Shown piece after piece: positions 44,131 to 56,229 of a DNA stretch of 64,000 nucleotides; position 1 is the stretch's first letter; every line of letters begins with the position of its first letter. The notes under the pieces were generated by a model. That model was not told where the DNA came from, did not search any database, and worked only from the letters and a program-made list of their open reading frames with translations. Source of the DNA: Valencia hispanica. Taxonomy: Eukaryota; Chordata; Actinopteri; Cyprinodontiformes; Valenciidae. The position numbers and the translations under genes are program-made. The DNA lies in assembly GCA_963556495.2 (NCBI GenBank), contig OY747701.1:42766001-42830000 (forward strand), written 5' to 3'.

Positions 44131-44494
44131 GCAGATTAAAGAGGCTCAGAGTAAAGAATAATTTGGTGTAATTGCCCTTTAGCCGTCTCCCGCAATCGGA
44201 AGCTAGAAACAGAACCCAACTTTCAGCCTCGTCTAGCTAGCTTGCTACTAGCACTAGCTCGATGCTACTGACGAAACATTTTAATATTCGCCAGCTAATA
44301 TTAACCAAAATAAATCAGTTGGGCTCTACAACACATAAGGTTATCTACAGTAATCCTAATTGGCAACGATGTCTCCCTTTTAGCTGCCCAGTACCAACAG
44401 ATATGTATTATGGCGCGAGCAGCATTACCAGTTTGTCCTGTGCTAATGGTCATTAGCTAACCACTTTGAATTAAGCTACAAAATTGTTACTTAA

Positions 44495-45320
44495 AGTGTA
44501 ACTGAACCCCATGAAAAATCATAACCCGGCCCCCAGACAACGTTTGAAAATTCTACAAAGTGGGTGGTGCCAGGAAGAACAGAGGGGTATGGCCAAGTGT
44601 GGAGGAAAAGCGGAGGGGGGAACGTGGGAGTGTGTTCAGGACAGTGACAGCTCGCTTAACCATGACACTGAAACATGGACTGTGACCAAAGCGACGTTGG
44701 CCGTTTTGCGACTGATCAATTTGATCAACATTGATCTGTTTTGAACGTTAGCCTATGTTAGCATTACCACTCAGAGACTGGACTCATCCTGTCTCCCTCT
44801 GCCTCAGCAGCACCGGCCTGAGGCAGCGCTGACTCAGCGCTCTGAGCCAGCGGATCTCCTCCATCGTCACCAGAGGTAGAGGGAGGCTTTATGGAGCCCA
44901 GCGGCCGCGAGCCGTTACCTCATTACCTTGAGCCAGTGGCTCTATTCGAGCCACTGGCTCAAGGTAATGAGTCAACACTGCCCGAGGCTGCCGCTGCTGC
45001 TGAGGCAGAGAGAGACAGGATGGGTCCAGTCTCTGAGTGGTGATGCTAACATAGGCTAACGTTCAAAACAGTATGTTAGCTATGCTAACTAACTAAGTGC
45101 TAATGTGATAATAATGGTAACCTGAAAACGCAGTCCAACTCCAAACTCGCCACGGGGCCGGTATGTCTGATAGTCTTATACCCAAACCCACGGGGCGTGT
45201 CTGTGAGACCATGGCTGCTGTGACACAGCCAATGCCTGTGACGTAGAGATGTACCGCTCTCCACCAATCACAAAATTCTAATGCAGTAGCCACAGTTCAA
45301 CCCTAAGAGGGCAGCACTAA
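44495..45320. mobile_element. Probable DNA element with a long internal palindrome
   Basis: The left part AAAGTGTAACTGAACCCCAT then AAAAATCATAACCCGGCCCC and ACTTTGAAAATT-like sequence to about 44600 recurs inverted at 60395-60507, so a dispersed element starts near 44495. It contains the palindrome at 44737-45070. The right limit is uncertain. No transposase seen. Confidence 0.5.
44737..45070. repeat. 334-bp imperfect palindrome with nested perfect hairpin
   Basis: Outer arms of about 75 bp (TGTTTTGAACGTTAGCCTAT ... and its complement ending CGTTCAAAACA) differ at only a few positions. Nested inside is a perfect 24-bp-arm hairpin at 44919-44942 and 44948-44971 with loop TATTC (TTGAGCCAGTGGCTC). 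Between the arms, the left half carries extra sequence absent from the right. Confidence 0.85.
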
Positions 45321-45870
45321 GACGTTTTTAGACCAAAAAGTGTAGAATTAAACAAGTTTACACGAAAATGTAAAAAAATCCCACAAACTGAAAGATTGCA
45401 TTGGTAAATACCCATTTATTTTTTAACACACAAAGCAGAGAAATTAGGATTTTATTTTAATCTAAAACACATTGGGATTCTTGTAAAAGAAAAAAAAGAA
45501 AAAAAGGATGCAAACTAAATGGAAACTGGACTATTTTAGAGCTCCCCCTTGGTGTGTCAGTTGAGGGTTTTCAGGGGAGCCCATCTTCCTTTAAGGGTAG
45601 CCGAGCTCCCCTTAGCTCCCCTGTAATTTGAACCCAGATTCTAACCATTCTTAAGAAATCAGTACTGTAGTACCAGACTCTAATAGTATACAGTATAACT
45701 TCAGGTTACTTATTAGGGGTTACTGGAAACAAAAAGTTCAAAGTTTTCTAGTTTTGGTTTTGTTTCTGTGTTGTTCTTACTTTAAGAATTATTGATCTAA
45801 CACTAACTGTTTTTTGATATGAAAAAAAACATTGAGTATTTTCGTTTCTTCTACATACAATTAAAATAAG
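45321..45870. other. Unassigned
   Basis: AT-rich, no gene seen. Confidence 0.4.
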
Positions 45871-46760
45871 AAAAGGCAAGGCAATTTTATTTGTATAGCA
45901 CACTTCCTACAAGGTAATTTAAGATGCTTTACATTATTAAGGGGTAAAATATAAATGGCAGTAAAACACAGACAAAGCATATAAAGAAGCAGACACAAAC
46001 CATATGATACATGAAAACATTGCTCAAAGCCAGCTCTAAACAGATACGTTTTTAGTTGTGATTTTAAAGAACTCAGTGTTTCAGCAGCTTTGCAGTAGTC
46101 TGGAAGTTTGTTCCAGATTAGAGGAGCATAGAATCTAAAAGCTGCTTCTCCATGTTTGGTTCTAATTCTAGGGATGTTGATTAGAGTGGAATTAGAGGAC
46201 CTGAGTGCTCTGGGGAGTTGGTATAGTAACAGTAGATCTTCAACATGCTTTGATGCTAAGCCATTCAATGATTTATAAACTAGTAAAAGTATTTTGACGT
46301 CTATTCTCTGAGCTACAGGGAGCCAGTGTAAGAACTTTAAAACTGGGGTGATGTGGTCTACTTTCCTAGTTCTAGTGAGGAACATGAGCAGCAGCGTTCT
46401 GGATCAGCTGCAGCGGTCTAATTGACTTTTTAGGCAGATCTGTGAGGATGCAATTGCAGCAATAAATTTGACTAAAGATAAACGCATGGTCAAGTTTTTC
46501 GAGGTCCTGTTGCGACATCAGTCCTTTAATCCTAGAAATATTCTTCAGGTGATAGAAGACTGACCTTTTTATTGCCTTTATGTAACCCCAGAGGTTGAGG
46601 TCTGAGTCCATTACTGCACCTAGATTTTGGGCCTGATCAGTAGTTTCTAGCTGGATTAACTGAAGGTGTTTGCTGACTCTTGATCGAATCTCTTTAGGTC
46701 CAAAAGTTATTACTTCTGATTTGTTTTTGTTCAGCTGGAGAAAGTAATAAGTATGAGGGG
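45871..46760 (-). mobile_element. L2-B LINE, antisense, 5'-truncated
   Basis: 3' tail GCAAGGCAATTTTATTTGTA (plus orientation) at 45876, then 3' UTR and coding region to about 46760, where the match stops at [14 protein letters not shown]. Same family as 63340-63978 and 48795-49020, and distinct from L2-A by its CCTTGCC tail. Confidence 0.82.
46035..46760 (-). pseudogene. L2-B RT C-terminal region, one frameshift
   Basis: [40 protein letters not shown], then [13 protein letters not shown] (to about 46390). The frame changes near 46375-46390 and continues [58 protein letters not shown] and LKSQLKTYLFRAGFEQ. The catalytic core is absent, so it is a dead 3' fragment. Confidence 0.82.
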
Positions 46761-48794
46761 GGGAAATCCCTTTCTGAAACAGACATATGGATGTCAAATG
46801 AAAAGCAAAATCATGTACAGTAGGCAGAGGAGCTCCTAATAAGAAAAATATAAAAGGTCAAACTCCACCGAATCTACATGCTGCAGCTTTAGCAAGATGT
46901 CAAGGAGAACCCATATTAGGAAATGAAGAGCTGAAAACAAAGTTGCACAACAGAGAGACCAAAAGACAGAGTTGCTATAGTTACTTTGCCTTTACTTTGA
47001 CATTTAAGGAATAGACACTAATTGGCTCACAGAAGATAGACCAAAATATTCCTTGGTGATCCCAATAATGTAGAAAAAGGAAATAATTTTCAGACAACAT
47101 GGGGAAGTGAAAGTGATAAAGGAAATAATCAAGATTCAGAATATATATAATGGAAATATATTTTCTTACAAAACCTTTACTCAAATTTTATTTATTGGAA
47201 TTTAGCCAAAAAATGTCTATTACATTTTTGCCCCTGAGATTTCTGTCTGCAGAGTAGACTATCTATACTTGAAATACGAACTGTAGTAGTCTATAAAAAC
47301 AGACTACAGCATTCTATTTCTGTATGCCCAGCCATGAAAGCCAAATACACCTCTCATGGTGTTATACTGTCATCCTGCCTGCACTCGGCCAGGGGCTTTA
47401 GAAGAGCATACATTTGAATATTAAACCACTTCTCTCACTAATTAAACCAACTGTATGTTTATGCAATGCATCAAAAAGGATTCATATTTTCAGTGGACAC
47501 AAACTAACCAAGATTCCTTTGGAAGAATATATCCTGAACCACAATGCTTGAAAACAATTTTTAATAATGGAGCCATGGCTCCAAATCTATTGCTTTTTTG
47601 TTCACCTGTCTCAATATTATCCACCAAGTTTTACCTCTGAAGTGACCTAAAAGTATGCCAAATTATGAATAGCAATCTCAGTAAACATCTTGCCTAATTT
47701 TGGAGATCAGTAAGCATTTAAAAACAACAAAGCAGAGTAGAACTCAGGCTGAGAGACATACTTGATATTCCCAAAAAGAAACAAAAAATAACAAAATTGA
47801 AAATACAATTTTGTAGCAACTAAATAAAGAAAAACACATGTTGAATGCAAAACTAAGAACTGGATTGAAAGCGAAAATATTTTTTGAGAGCTTGAAATAG
47901 TATTCCAATTTTTTTTTTTTCAAATGGCTTTTTATTTTGTTATTTATGTTTTTGAGTGAAATCTGCAGCATACGTATTGAAATGGCCAAGGGGTTTCAAA
48001 AGAAAAAAGAATTATCTAAATCTTATGCTAAAACATAAATTTGCCTACATGACTAGTAAAATGTTTATTGTAGAAGCAATTTCATCAGCGGCATTAAACC
48101 AGGTCTATTTTGTTGGAGGAACTTAAGCAAAACAATTTTATATAATAAGAAGAAGGTAGCCAAAATGTATACAGTCATATGTTTTTGGGATTTGCCAACC
48201 TTAAAACCCTCATTCCCAATTTTGATACCAGTTAAAACCAGTTGAAACATGAGGTTTTGTGAACTATATATTTGAAAACTTAGACAGGTCACTCTTTGAA
48301 TGTATTTAAAACTTAATCATCCTATGATTTTTTTCTTTCCCTCCTGTCATTTGATTAGCTGTGCAATGACTGCTTTTCTTGCATATCATTGATGAATAAA
48401 ACATTTGTTTGTGAAATTCAAGTAGCACTGATGTGAATATTAATCAGTCTGACAATGCCACATTTTCAGAAAAATTTCATCACTATTTCAGAGCTTTCTG
48501 AAAGCTACTAACCTGTCTGATGAGCATACGGCAAAGAAATGCTGTTTTTCTAAGTAAATATATTTCTAGACTATTGATATTAAATTCACACAAGATGTCA
48601 TTAACGGCTCACATAATCCACAAATACGAAGGAATCAAACAAATTATCCCATAAATAAGTCATACATGAAGAATTGAGTATTAAACAATTTTTTTCTGAA
48701 ATATATTCAGCCTGTTGTTGGAGGTAATGACAACTTCAAGGAGCATCCTGTATGGAGAAGCTAGTAACATGCATTGCTCAGGACTGGTTTTGAT
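46761..48794. other. Unassigned AT-rich DNA
   Basis: No supported feature in about 2 kb. Confidence 0.5.
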
Positions 48795-49020
48795 CAAACT
48801 TTCCAAAAGAATGTCCAGAACCAGGGAAGTAGAGAACATCACCCCAGTTCGAAAGTCCTTACACTGGCTCCCTATTGCTCAGAGAACAGATTTCAAAACA
48901 ATTTGACTAATTTTTAAATCACTGAATGTCACTATATCAACCCCCCAGACCACTCAGGTCTTCCAACTCAAGCCTACTAATCATCCCTAGAATTAGAACC
49001 AAACATGGAGAAACGTGCTA
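48795..49020 (+). mobile_element. L2-B LINE internal fragment
   Basis: Reads SRTREVENITPVRKSLHWLP then IAQRTDFKTI with a stop (TGA at 48904), followed by frame-shifted RPLRSSNSSLL- and IPRIRTKHGET-like codons to about 49017. Neither a tail nor a 5' part remains. Confidence 0.75.
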
Positions 49021-49784
49021 GACTATAGAATACATAGTAAGGTGCCTAAATTGTAATTTATTTTCAATGCATGCATGTCAAAACAATGTAATGTGTCATC
49101 TAATATAAAATGGCTTATACTTTTATATCTAATGTTCAATTTAATATTTGATGTTCAATGTTTTATGTTTTTGAAAATTACATCTGAAAACAGCAAAACC
49201 AAACAATAATTTAGTTAGATCAATCTTTCTTCATTTGCTTATGTTTGTCTTCATTTTCTCTTCTTTACTTAAATGTCCCTTTCTTTTTCCCATTTGTCTT
49301 TGCTTTTTCCATCTCTCTCCTTCCACCAGTGAACTCCCCAATTTTTTTATTTATTTAGAATTAGATTGCTCTCAAACACGCTGAACATACTATCATTCAT
49401 ACACCATTCACCTATTGCTGTCGCTCTCTGTATTTATCTCTAGCTGTTGACTCTTCTCTTCTCCATCCATCACATTACGCACCGCTTACGCATCTGGTGC
49501 TAAGCACGGGTCAGACAGATAACTTCTCATGGGAGTTTCGATGTTGTTCTAGAGGCTGAATCTGCGCTCCTCTATCACACTGGGAATAAAGCACCACTTT
49601 AGCCAAAGTTTTGAAAGAAGGGAACATTTCTCCAATTGAAGTGATCAGAAGTCGGAAAGACTGTCTGAACAAGTCGTTTCCTGACCCGCAGACTATTGCT
49701 TCAGCAGGAGGAAATCCTGCAACATGTGGCGGTGGTTGGCACAACACCGGGCCCTTCAGTAAATATTTAGTTAACAAAATGCAG
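49021..49784. other. Unassigned
   Basis: A pyrimidine-rich stretch at 49200-49330, then ordinary sequence. The right end leads into the segment that resembles an internal part of the hAT at 49932-52732. Confidence 0.4.
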
Positions 49785-50136
49785 TGAGTATGGTGTCCAG
49801 GTCTAAGATGATGCTCAGATGTTCTGATGGAATTTATTTGGGGGATTGATATAGTTACCTGTACTCCGTGCTTAAAGTTGAAATTATCTGCACATGTTAA
49901 CCTAGTGATCACAGGTGTGAATACTAATCTGCAGAGGTGTCAAAAGTATTCACATTTAATACTCAAGTAGAAGTATTGATACTAGGGTTTAAAAAGACTT
50001 CTGTAGAAGTTGAAGTATCAAATCTAGTTTTTTACTCAAGTAAAAGTAAAAAAGTACTTGATTCAAAACTACTTAAAGTATAAAAGTAAAAGTAATGGAT
50101 TTAAAAAAAATGACATTAAAAAAATAAAGCTTAAGC

Positions 50137-50137
<1 letters not shown>

Positions 50138-50184
<47 letters not shown>
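50138..50184. repeat. (TA)n microsatellite
   Basis: Pure alternating AT directly left of the palindrome at 50185. Confidence 0.95.
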
Positions 50185-50186
<2 letters not shown>

Positions 50187-50213
50187 TATGGAGCTGGTAG
50201 CACAGCATAATTG

Positions 50214-50247
<34 letters not shown>

Positions 50248-50276
50248 CAATTATGCTGTGCTACCAGCTCCATACC
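50185..50276. repeat. 92-bp palindrome with an AT core
   Basis: GGTATGGAGCTGGTAGCACA then GCATAATTGGAATATATA... is mirrored exactly by ...TATATTCCAATTATGC and TGTGCTACCAGCTCCATACC; the centre is an AT repeat (50216-50245). Confidence 0.92.
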
Positions 50277-50281
50277 AGCTC

Positions 50282-50328
50282 CACAGTGTATGTCCATCTT
50301 CCCGGAGGGAAGATGGACATACACTGTG
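50282..50328. repeat. Perfect hairpin, 22-bp arms and 3-nt loop
   Basis: Arms 50282-50303 and 50307-50328 (CACAGTGTATGTCCATCTTC...) are exact complements around GGA. It lies 5 bp right of the 92-bp palindrome. Confidence 0.92.
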
Positions 50329-52740
50329 CGCTTTTTGGACCATTTCCATAAATTTCGTGATCGGTTTGTCTTCAAAGCGTTGAAAAAAAAATCTTGCATT
50401 TGATGTGTATGGAGTCACTAGTGAGATCTTAGTCGTACTGTTTAAAAGTTAAAGGAATAATACCCCTTTTTCAGTTTAAAGCTCTGAAAAGGTCCAGCAG
50501 GATGCCCAAATCAGCGCGCACATAAAACGTGCATATCGATTTTATTAAACTGAGGGTACATATGAACCTCAACATTATTTCTTCACCTGACCCCTGCCGG
50601 GCTTTGTGCAGAGATGAAGGGAAGATTGTTGAGTGTTTTTATCATTCTCCCTCTAGTCTGTCAAACGGATTCTGGGTTGATTGCGCAGAATCCCCTCTTG
50701 AACTCTGCTGTGGAGACGGAACGCGTACACTGCAGCCATTATTTTATGAAGGTGTTCGCCTATGTTGTTTAATAGAAATTTGTAATAATTAATAATAATT
50801 AATCTATTATCAATTCAAAGATACAAACTCTCTGAGGATCAGTATTATTTGTTCTGATAATGAAGCATATGTTTGCAGGAGAAACAGAAAGGAGTTCACA
50901 ATCTTTAACAACTTTTATTTTCAAGAACAAAAAAATGTAAAAATCATCAAAAAAAGGTGAAAAACGTGCTCCTGATTTGACTCCAAGCCCTCCGCCCTCG
51001 GCTGTATCAGGATATTGTCGACCGTGGCCTTATTTGTATTCATTTCTGGGGAGTAGAATTTAAATCGTTATTAGATTATGTTAAGGCATTACTATGTTGC
51101 ACAGCTGTCTTCCTCTCTGCGTGGTGGATAATAAGCAAAGCATCGGTCTTCACTTTAGCCTCCTCTAGGCATATTTATTGTTCAAGGTGAAATACAGAAC
51201 ATATATAGCAGCTCTGTCCAGCCGCTAATATAGTTGCCGCTTATACGCGCACGTTACAGAACAGAACACAACATGGTGACATCATCGACAGGAGGTGACG
51301 GATATAACCGGACATTACAATGCCTTCACAATAAGAGTAAGAGTGGATAGCAACAATGAACATATAATACTTAACAGATTACAATTATTACCGTATTAAT
51401 CCAGTCATACACACGACGCACTTTCATCCACACGCATTCAACACACATACAGTGCACGCACTTTTCATACAGGGAATTTAATACTTGACACATTATTATA
51501 CACTATATATACAGTCAATGTGACACACATGTAAACATGTTGCAGATTAGACTAGGCTAATAAACATCCTCCACTCGGCTTTACATACATTTTGACAGCA
51601 ATCTGTCTCGAGACTTTTTTTATCCAATTGTCTTCGATATCAAGTTGTGATAATTCAGTTTAAATTTGCTGTATTTTGTTAGACTGTAATTATAGTAATA
51701 CTACATTTTAATAATTATTTTAAGTTATGAGTTCTTACCTTATGAGATTGGGGAGAAAAGAGAGCTGTCGGAGGCGCACAGATGGCTGCAGTAGAATGAA
51801 GCGGGAGTGCTATACATACAGTCAATGAGCGGATTAGCCTTTAGCTTAGCTAGCCAAGTTTAGCATCAGAGCTAAAGGCGCGGGATCAGAATGGGCAGGA
51901 TTACGACAGAAATACACGCCCCGCGAGGGCCAAGCAGGGCCGAGTCTACAGTGAAGATCCCGCCCTTATGCCCTTTTTAGGAACATGCTGCGTCAGAATC
52001 GGGGAGGAGGAGTCTGTAAATCCACCATGATTCCCCCCATGAACGTGGTCATTTTGGTAAACGGGGAGGAGTGCGGAAACGCTGTCCATTATTTATACAG
52101 TCAATGCTTCAAGCGCATCTTTAACCAGCCGCACCGGTAACAGTCACGTTCCAAAGCCTCCCGGTCTGACATGATGCTCAGATGGCTTCCTGGAAATGTT
52201 CTTATTATAAATGTATTGATTCAGTTACTTGTACTCCGCGCTTCAACTCAAACCTAAAAATGTCCGCGCGTCTGCACCAAATGGTCAGGGCTGTGAATTA
52301 TAATCTGTCAAAATGACAAGTGGAGTTTGGATTTTCCGTCACCGTTGTAAAAAAAAAAAAAAACGGACTGATATGGAAAATATTTGGGTAACGGGACCCC
52401 GTGTGCACAGTACGCAATAGATCGCATACAAGCGGGGTGTCCGAATGGTAGATGTTTAAAGTTATGATCAAACCGCTGTCAAATTCTATCCAGTTGGCAC
52501 ATTTTTAGATCGTTTTTTTGTGTGTCTTCTTAATAAAAGACTTAATGAAGCAGGAGTAACGAGGCTATTTTTAAAATGTAAGGAGTAGAAAGTACAGATA
52601 ATTGCGTGAAAATGTAAGGAGTAGAAGTAAAAAGTAGACCCATAGATAATTACTTCAGTAAAGTACAAATACCCCACATTTCTACTTAAGTAAGGTAACG
52701 AAGTATTTTTACTTCGTTACTTGACACCTTCGCTAATCTG

Positions 52741-53600
52741 TCACAATGACTGATGGCCTTCTTATTTTTCAGTCACCGTTTAAAAAAAACAGTCAAATAC
52801 AGAAAATATTTGGTTAAAGCGACCCCTGCCTAGTTTAGAATTTTAATGTTTGTATGATGTTTTTGGGATTATGTGAAGTGCTATTTCTCCTGTATAGATC
52901 GTGTGTGCAATGACAATTGAAGGGTTATATTTTTTACAAGATGATCATTTATTGGGAATGCACTGATATGAAAAATTGTCAGTAACTGATATTAATACTG
53001 CTGTTATAGCCTATAACAATGTTTGCCGACATCATATATATTTCCCTACAATTTTGACACTGTCTAAAAGTGACGACACCACCTCCAATGCTTGTTTGCT
53101 TCAGATAAACACCCCCACATTCCTGTGATGCTCATTTCAGATCTTTCTGAATATCTCTGGACTTTTTTTTCAACTGGTCCTGTTTTCTTTACAGTAAAAT
53201 TATGTTTCTTTGACTTATTGATTATCGCACCAGCACATCTCAATAGAATATTCAGAAAATTAGAAATAAATTTGTAAATAATGCTTAAAATCTAATATTG
53301 ATTCCTTTGGATTACTTGAGTTGTTACCATATAATCTGAATTTCATTTCTATACCCTCCTTAGAAATGAATTTATTAGGAAAACCTAAGATGTGTTCAAT
53401 ATTTATATATTATACTGTTTTTTGGTTTAATACTACACAATATGATAAAATGTTGTTAAAGCAAATTCTAATTTTAAAGTAATTTACAAAATAAAATGTA
53501 AGTCTGTAAATATATACATTACAGAGTGATTTTTTGTGCTTATCTTGTATTTTTGTAAAAGGAAATGAGCGACAAAGCTTTATTTTTAATGAAAAGTGCT
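52741..53600. other. Unassigned; left edge resembles hAT interior
   Basis: 52741-52830 (TCACAATGACTGATGG ... CAGTCACCGTTTAAAAAAAA ... GAAAATATTTGG) resembles 52305-52400 within the hAT. The remainder is AT-rich with no recognised feature. Confidence 0.45.
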
Positions 53601-53724
53601 CAAATTCTCATATAATTCCCTTTCATCCACATGTCCATTCTTTCCTTCCTCCCTTTTTCCTTTATCTTCTCTGTTCTTCTCTCCCCAATCGGGATTATTT
53701 ACCACTACATCCTGCAATCTGAAG

Positions 53725-53774
53725 CGCCGCTGCCACTGTGCCCCAGGAACGCCTGCAGCCTTGCAGCAATCAAA
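53725..53774 (+). CDS. Weak candidate exon (unconfirmed)
   Basis: A long pyrimidine tract (about 53636-53695) is followed by CTGAAG| at 53724 and a consensus donor AAA|GTAAGA at 53774. The short stretch is GC-richer than its neighbours and open in two frames (EAPLPLCPRNACSLAAIK in one, extending left). The acceptor AG is 30 nt from the tract, which is not ideal, and I recognise no protein. Composition or chance could explain it. Confidence 0.12.
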
Positions 53775-53821
53775 GTAAGACGTCATTTTCTACCACCTGC
53801 ACCCATGGGAGCACTGAAATG

Positions 53822-54480
53822 AACAGGGAAGGATAGCAGAGGGGAAGAGAAAGGGAGATAGGACTCTTAGGAAAGGGATGCAGACAGTTGGACAGGTAGG
53901 AAAAGGAGAAAAGAGAACTTGAAACTGTCTGGGCAGGGAAAACGAGAGAAAAACTGGAGGAATGAGTGCAAGAAGGACCGGCACCAAATGCTTTTTGTCC
54001 TCATGTGCTGCTTTGGGACCCACAGAGGTGGAAGCAAGAATGAGAAAACCACAGGAAGCAGATATAAACATAGAGGAACGAGGATTAGAGCATTGGAAAT
54101 AATTGATAACAGTGAACCTAAAGATAAGAAGTTGATAGTATCAACTGAGCTATTGTCACAGATACAGTGGAAATGAAAAATTCAATAAAGAGGAACATGA
54201 AAAAGAAAACTTTTCAAACATCAAAAAATGAAGGAAAAAAAGAGGGACAAAAAGGGCATTTAACGGCGAATGAAAACCTCCAGTTTAAGTGAGAGATGGA
54301 ACAAAAGAGAATGAGGGGGAAAAAAAGAAATAGAAGGATGACATTAAAATGACAAAAGGTGCGGGCGGATATTTGACAGCTTAGGAGAGAGAGGTTTAAT
54401 GGAAGCACAATTGAGGAAAAAAATATTTCCAATACAAAAGGGAAGCTCATCTGATAATTTTGAGGACGTGTATTAGAGAG
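53822..54480. repeat. Purine-rich strand-asymmetric stretch
   Basis: GGGAAGGATAGCAGAGGGGA and similar GA-rich sequence continues for about 650 bp with few pyrimidine runs, directly after the pyrimidine-rich block at 53636-53695. No coding or element identity. Confidence 0.6.
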
Positions 54481-55390
54481 CCAGTCAACAAAACGACCCA
54501 GGAGACAAAAAAAGAGAGATCATTCAACAGTTATGCCCCATCAGAACCTTTTGCATTATGCAGTAAGTAAAAGTAACATTTACAAGTTGCCTTTTCTTGA
54601 AACTGAGCTTGATTTGGTGTAACATTTCTTACATTTTTGAAACATTGCTTCTGCACTGATCTCCATTCAACATACCCTATAATCCCAATACAAACCTAGA
54701 AAGACATTAAATTTGCTTAACTGGTTTAAAACTATATTTTACCTTGAAGTAACAGATCCAGAAATCATCTGATGGCATACAGGATTTTCATGGAAAGAAT
54801 AGGTGCGGTTTCATTGTTTTTAATGAAATGAATTAATTCTTATGTATTTTAATCGGGACTGGTTTGTTTGTTTTATTGATAAATAAATGGCAACTCCTCT
54901 CTAAAAAAGTTTTTGCATACATGTACACAGGACATTCTTTTATTCTTGGTTCACATGGCAATATTTTAAAAGGGCGGATACGGTGGATACAACATGATTG
55001 AAATGAATAACACACGGGTCTTACAGTGCGTGGTGTGGGGGCACACTGCTAAACACAATACACCACAAACAAACCGATTTTACTCGGAACATTCTAAGCT
55101 CAGACAGGAAAAGTCTCACAAAACCTCAAGAGATCAAAAGTTAAGTCAAAGGAGTAAATTAACACGGCAGCCAAGGAGGAAGCATTGGCAATAGTTTATG
55201 AACTTGTTTTAACAGGGACAAAACGACACAAAAAGAAAAGGCATTGCATAAAGTAGTGGGATTATTTTAACAGCCATCCCAATAATTGAGGCATCCTTGC
55301 AATTGCTGGAAGGGGAGAATCAGAGCCTAAATTGGCTCAAAAATCCTGCCATATGAACCATCCTTGAGATGTTGATTTGAGGTGTAGGTG
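54481..55390. other. Unassigned
   Basis: No gene or element seen. Confidence 0.4.
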
Positions 55391-56078
55391 AGCTGTAATC
55401 GGGCCTTAAAAGTTGGGCCCAACCCGGCCCGAGCCCTATAGAATTCAGCCTGACTCTGAAAAGTATGTTTTGATTGACAGCTTGTTAGTGTGTGAACCCG
55501 ATTACAGCACGACATTATTCAAAAGTAACACATCAGGGTTTCCGCTAGACAAAAATGGCACCGGACAACGTGACCGGCAGGTTTTCAATTTACTGAACAA
55601 ATGTTTGAAATTCCCATCAAATAGGCCTATTATCAAAAGTTTAAAATGATTAACGAGGCCCTGCCTATAAGAATAATATCAAGGCATGTCGATTTATAAT
55701 CTTTTTTTTAAGTCTGCAGCTTTACAAATAAAATGAGTACCGTCAATTAGGCTATCTCACACACATGACTTCTAAAATAAAGGCTATTGCACAAGCCTGC
55801 CCTCTTTAAACATAAAGAAACACATAAAGAAACTGAAGGCCTACCTATTATCAGATTAAATAATTTGCTAACAAAAACACATATTCACCAGTGGCTAACC
55901 TTTCACCTTCTCAGCATCCATTTTGCATCTTGTTCATGCTAATGAGATGATCAGCTGACCGCTAAAACCTGAGCCCGGCCCGACCCTGCGGACAATGATA
56001 GAAATTAAGCCCAAACCCGAACCGTCGCCTCCTGATGGGTCCCGACGGGTTCGGGCAAAGATCTTCAGCTCTAATTTG
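55391..56078. mobile_element. Possible hAT-like element with GGGCCCGA motifs
   Basis: The left part has CGGGCCTTAAAAGTTGGGCC then CAACCCGGCCCGAGCCC; the right part has GAGCCCGGCCCGACCC, CCCGACGGGTTCGGGCAAAG and ends near ATCTTCAGCTCTAA. Paired GC-rich ends around an AT-rich middle resemble a common fish hAT MITE. A clean target duplication was not found. Confidence 0.45.
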
Positions 56079-56171
56079 TGGTGTGCTTATAGGCTTTTTT
56101 TTGTTACCCCAGACACCCATCATTTGAGCAAAAACAGCAGGAGGTGCTGAAATTGCTGCAAGTTCTCGAAT

Positions 56172-56229
56172 AAGTTCATGCACAAGATTTTAGTGGTAAA
56201 AAGTTCATGCACAAGATTTTAGTGGTAAA
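56172..56229. repeat. 29-bp exact tandem duplication
   Basis: AAGTTCATGCACAAGATTTT then AGTGGTAAA occurs twice back to back (56172-56200 and 56201-56229). Confidence 0.95.

Larger units (their letters stand above)
49932..52732. mobile_element. 2.8-kb non-autonomous hAT element
   Basis: Ends CAGAGGTGTCAAAAGTATTC and, in reverse complement, CGAAGGTGTCAAGTAACGAA; CTAATCTG is exactly duplicated at 49924-49931 and 52733-52740. Subterminal ACTCAAGTAAAAGTA- and TACTTAAGTAAGG-type motifs lie at both ends, a common hAT pattern. No transposase domain was found in 2801 bp; the best open frame (50529-50792) has no recognisable motif. It carries two palindromes near its left end and a segment (52150-52420) resembling the DNA on either side of the insertion. 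Confidence 0.88.
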
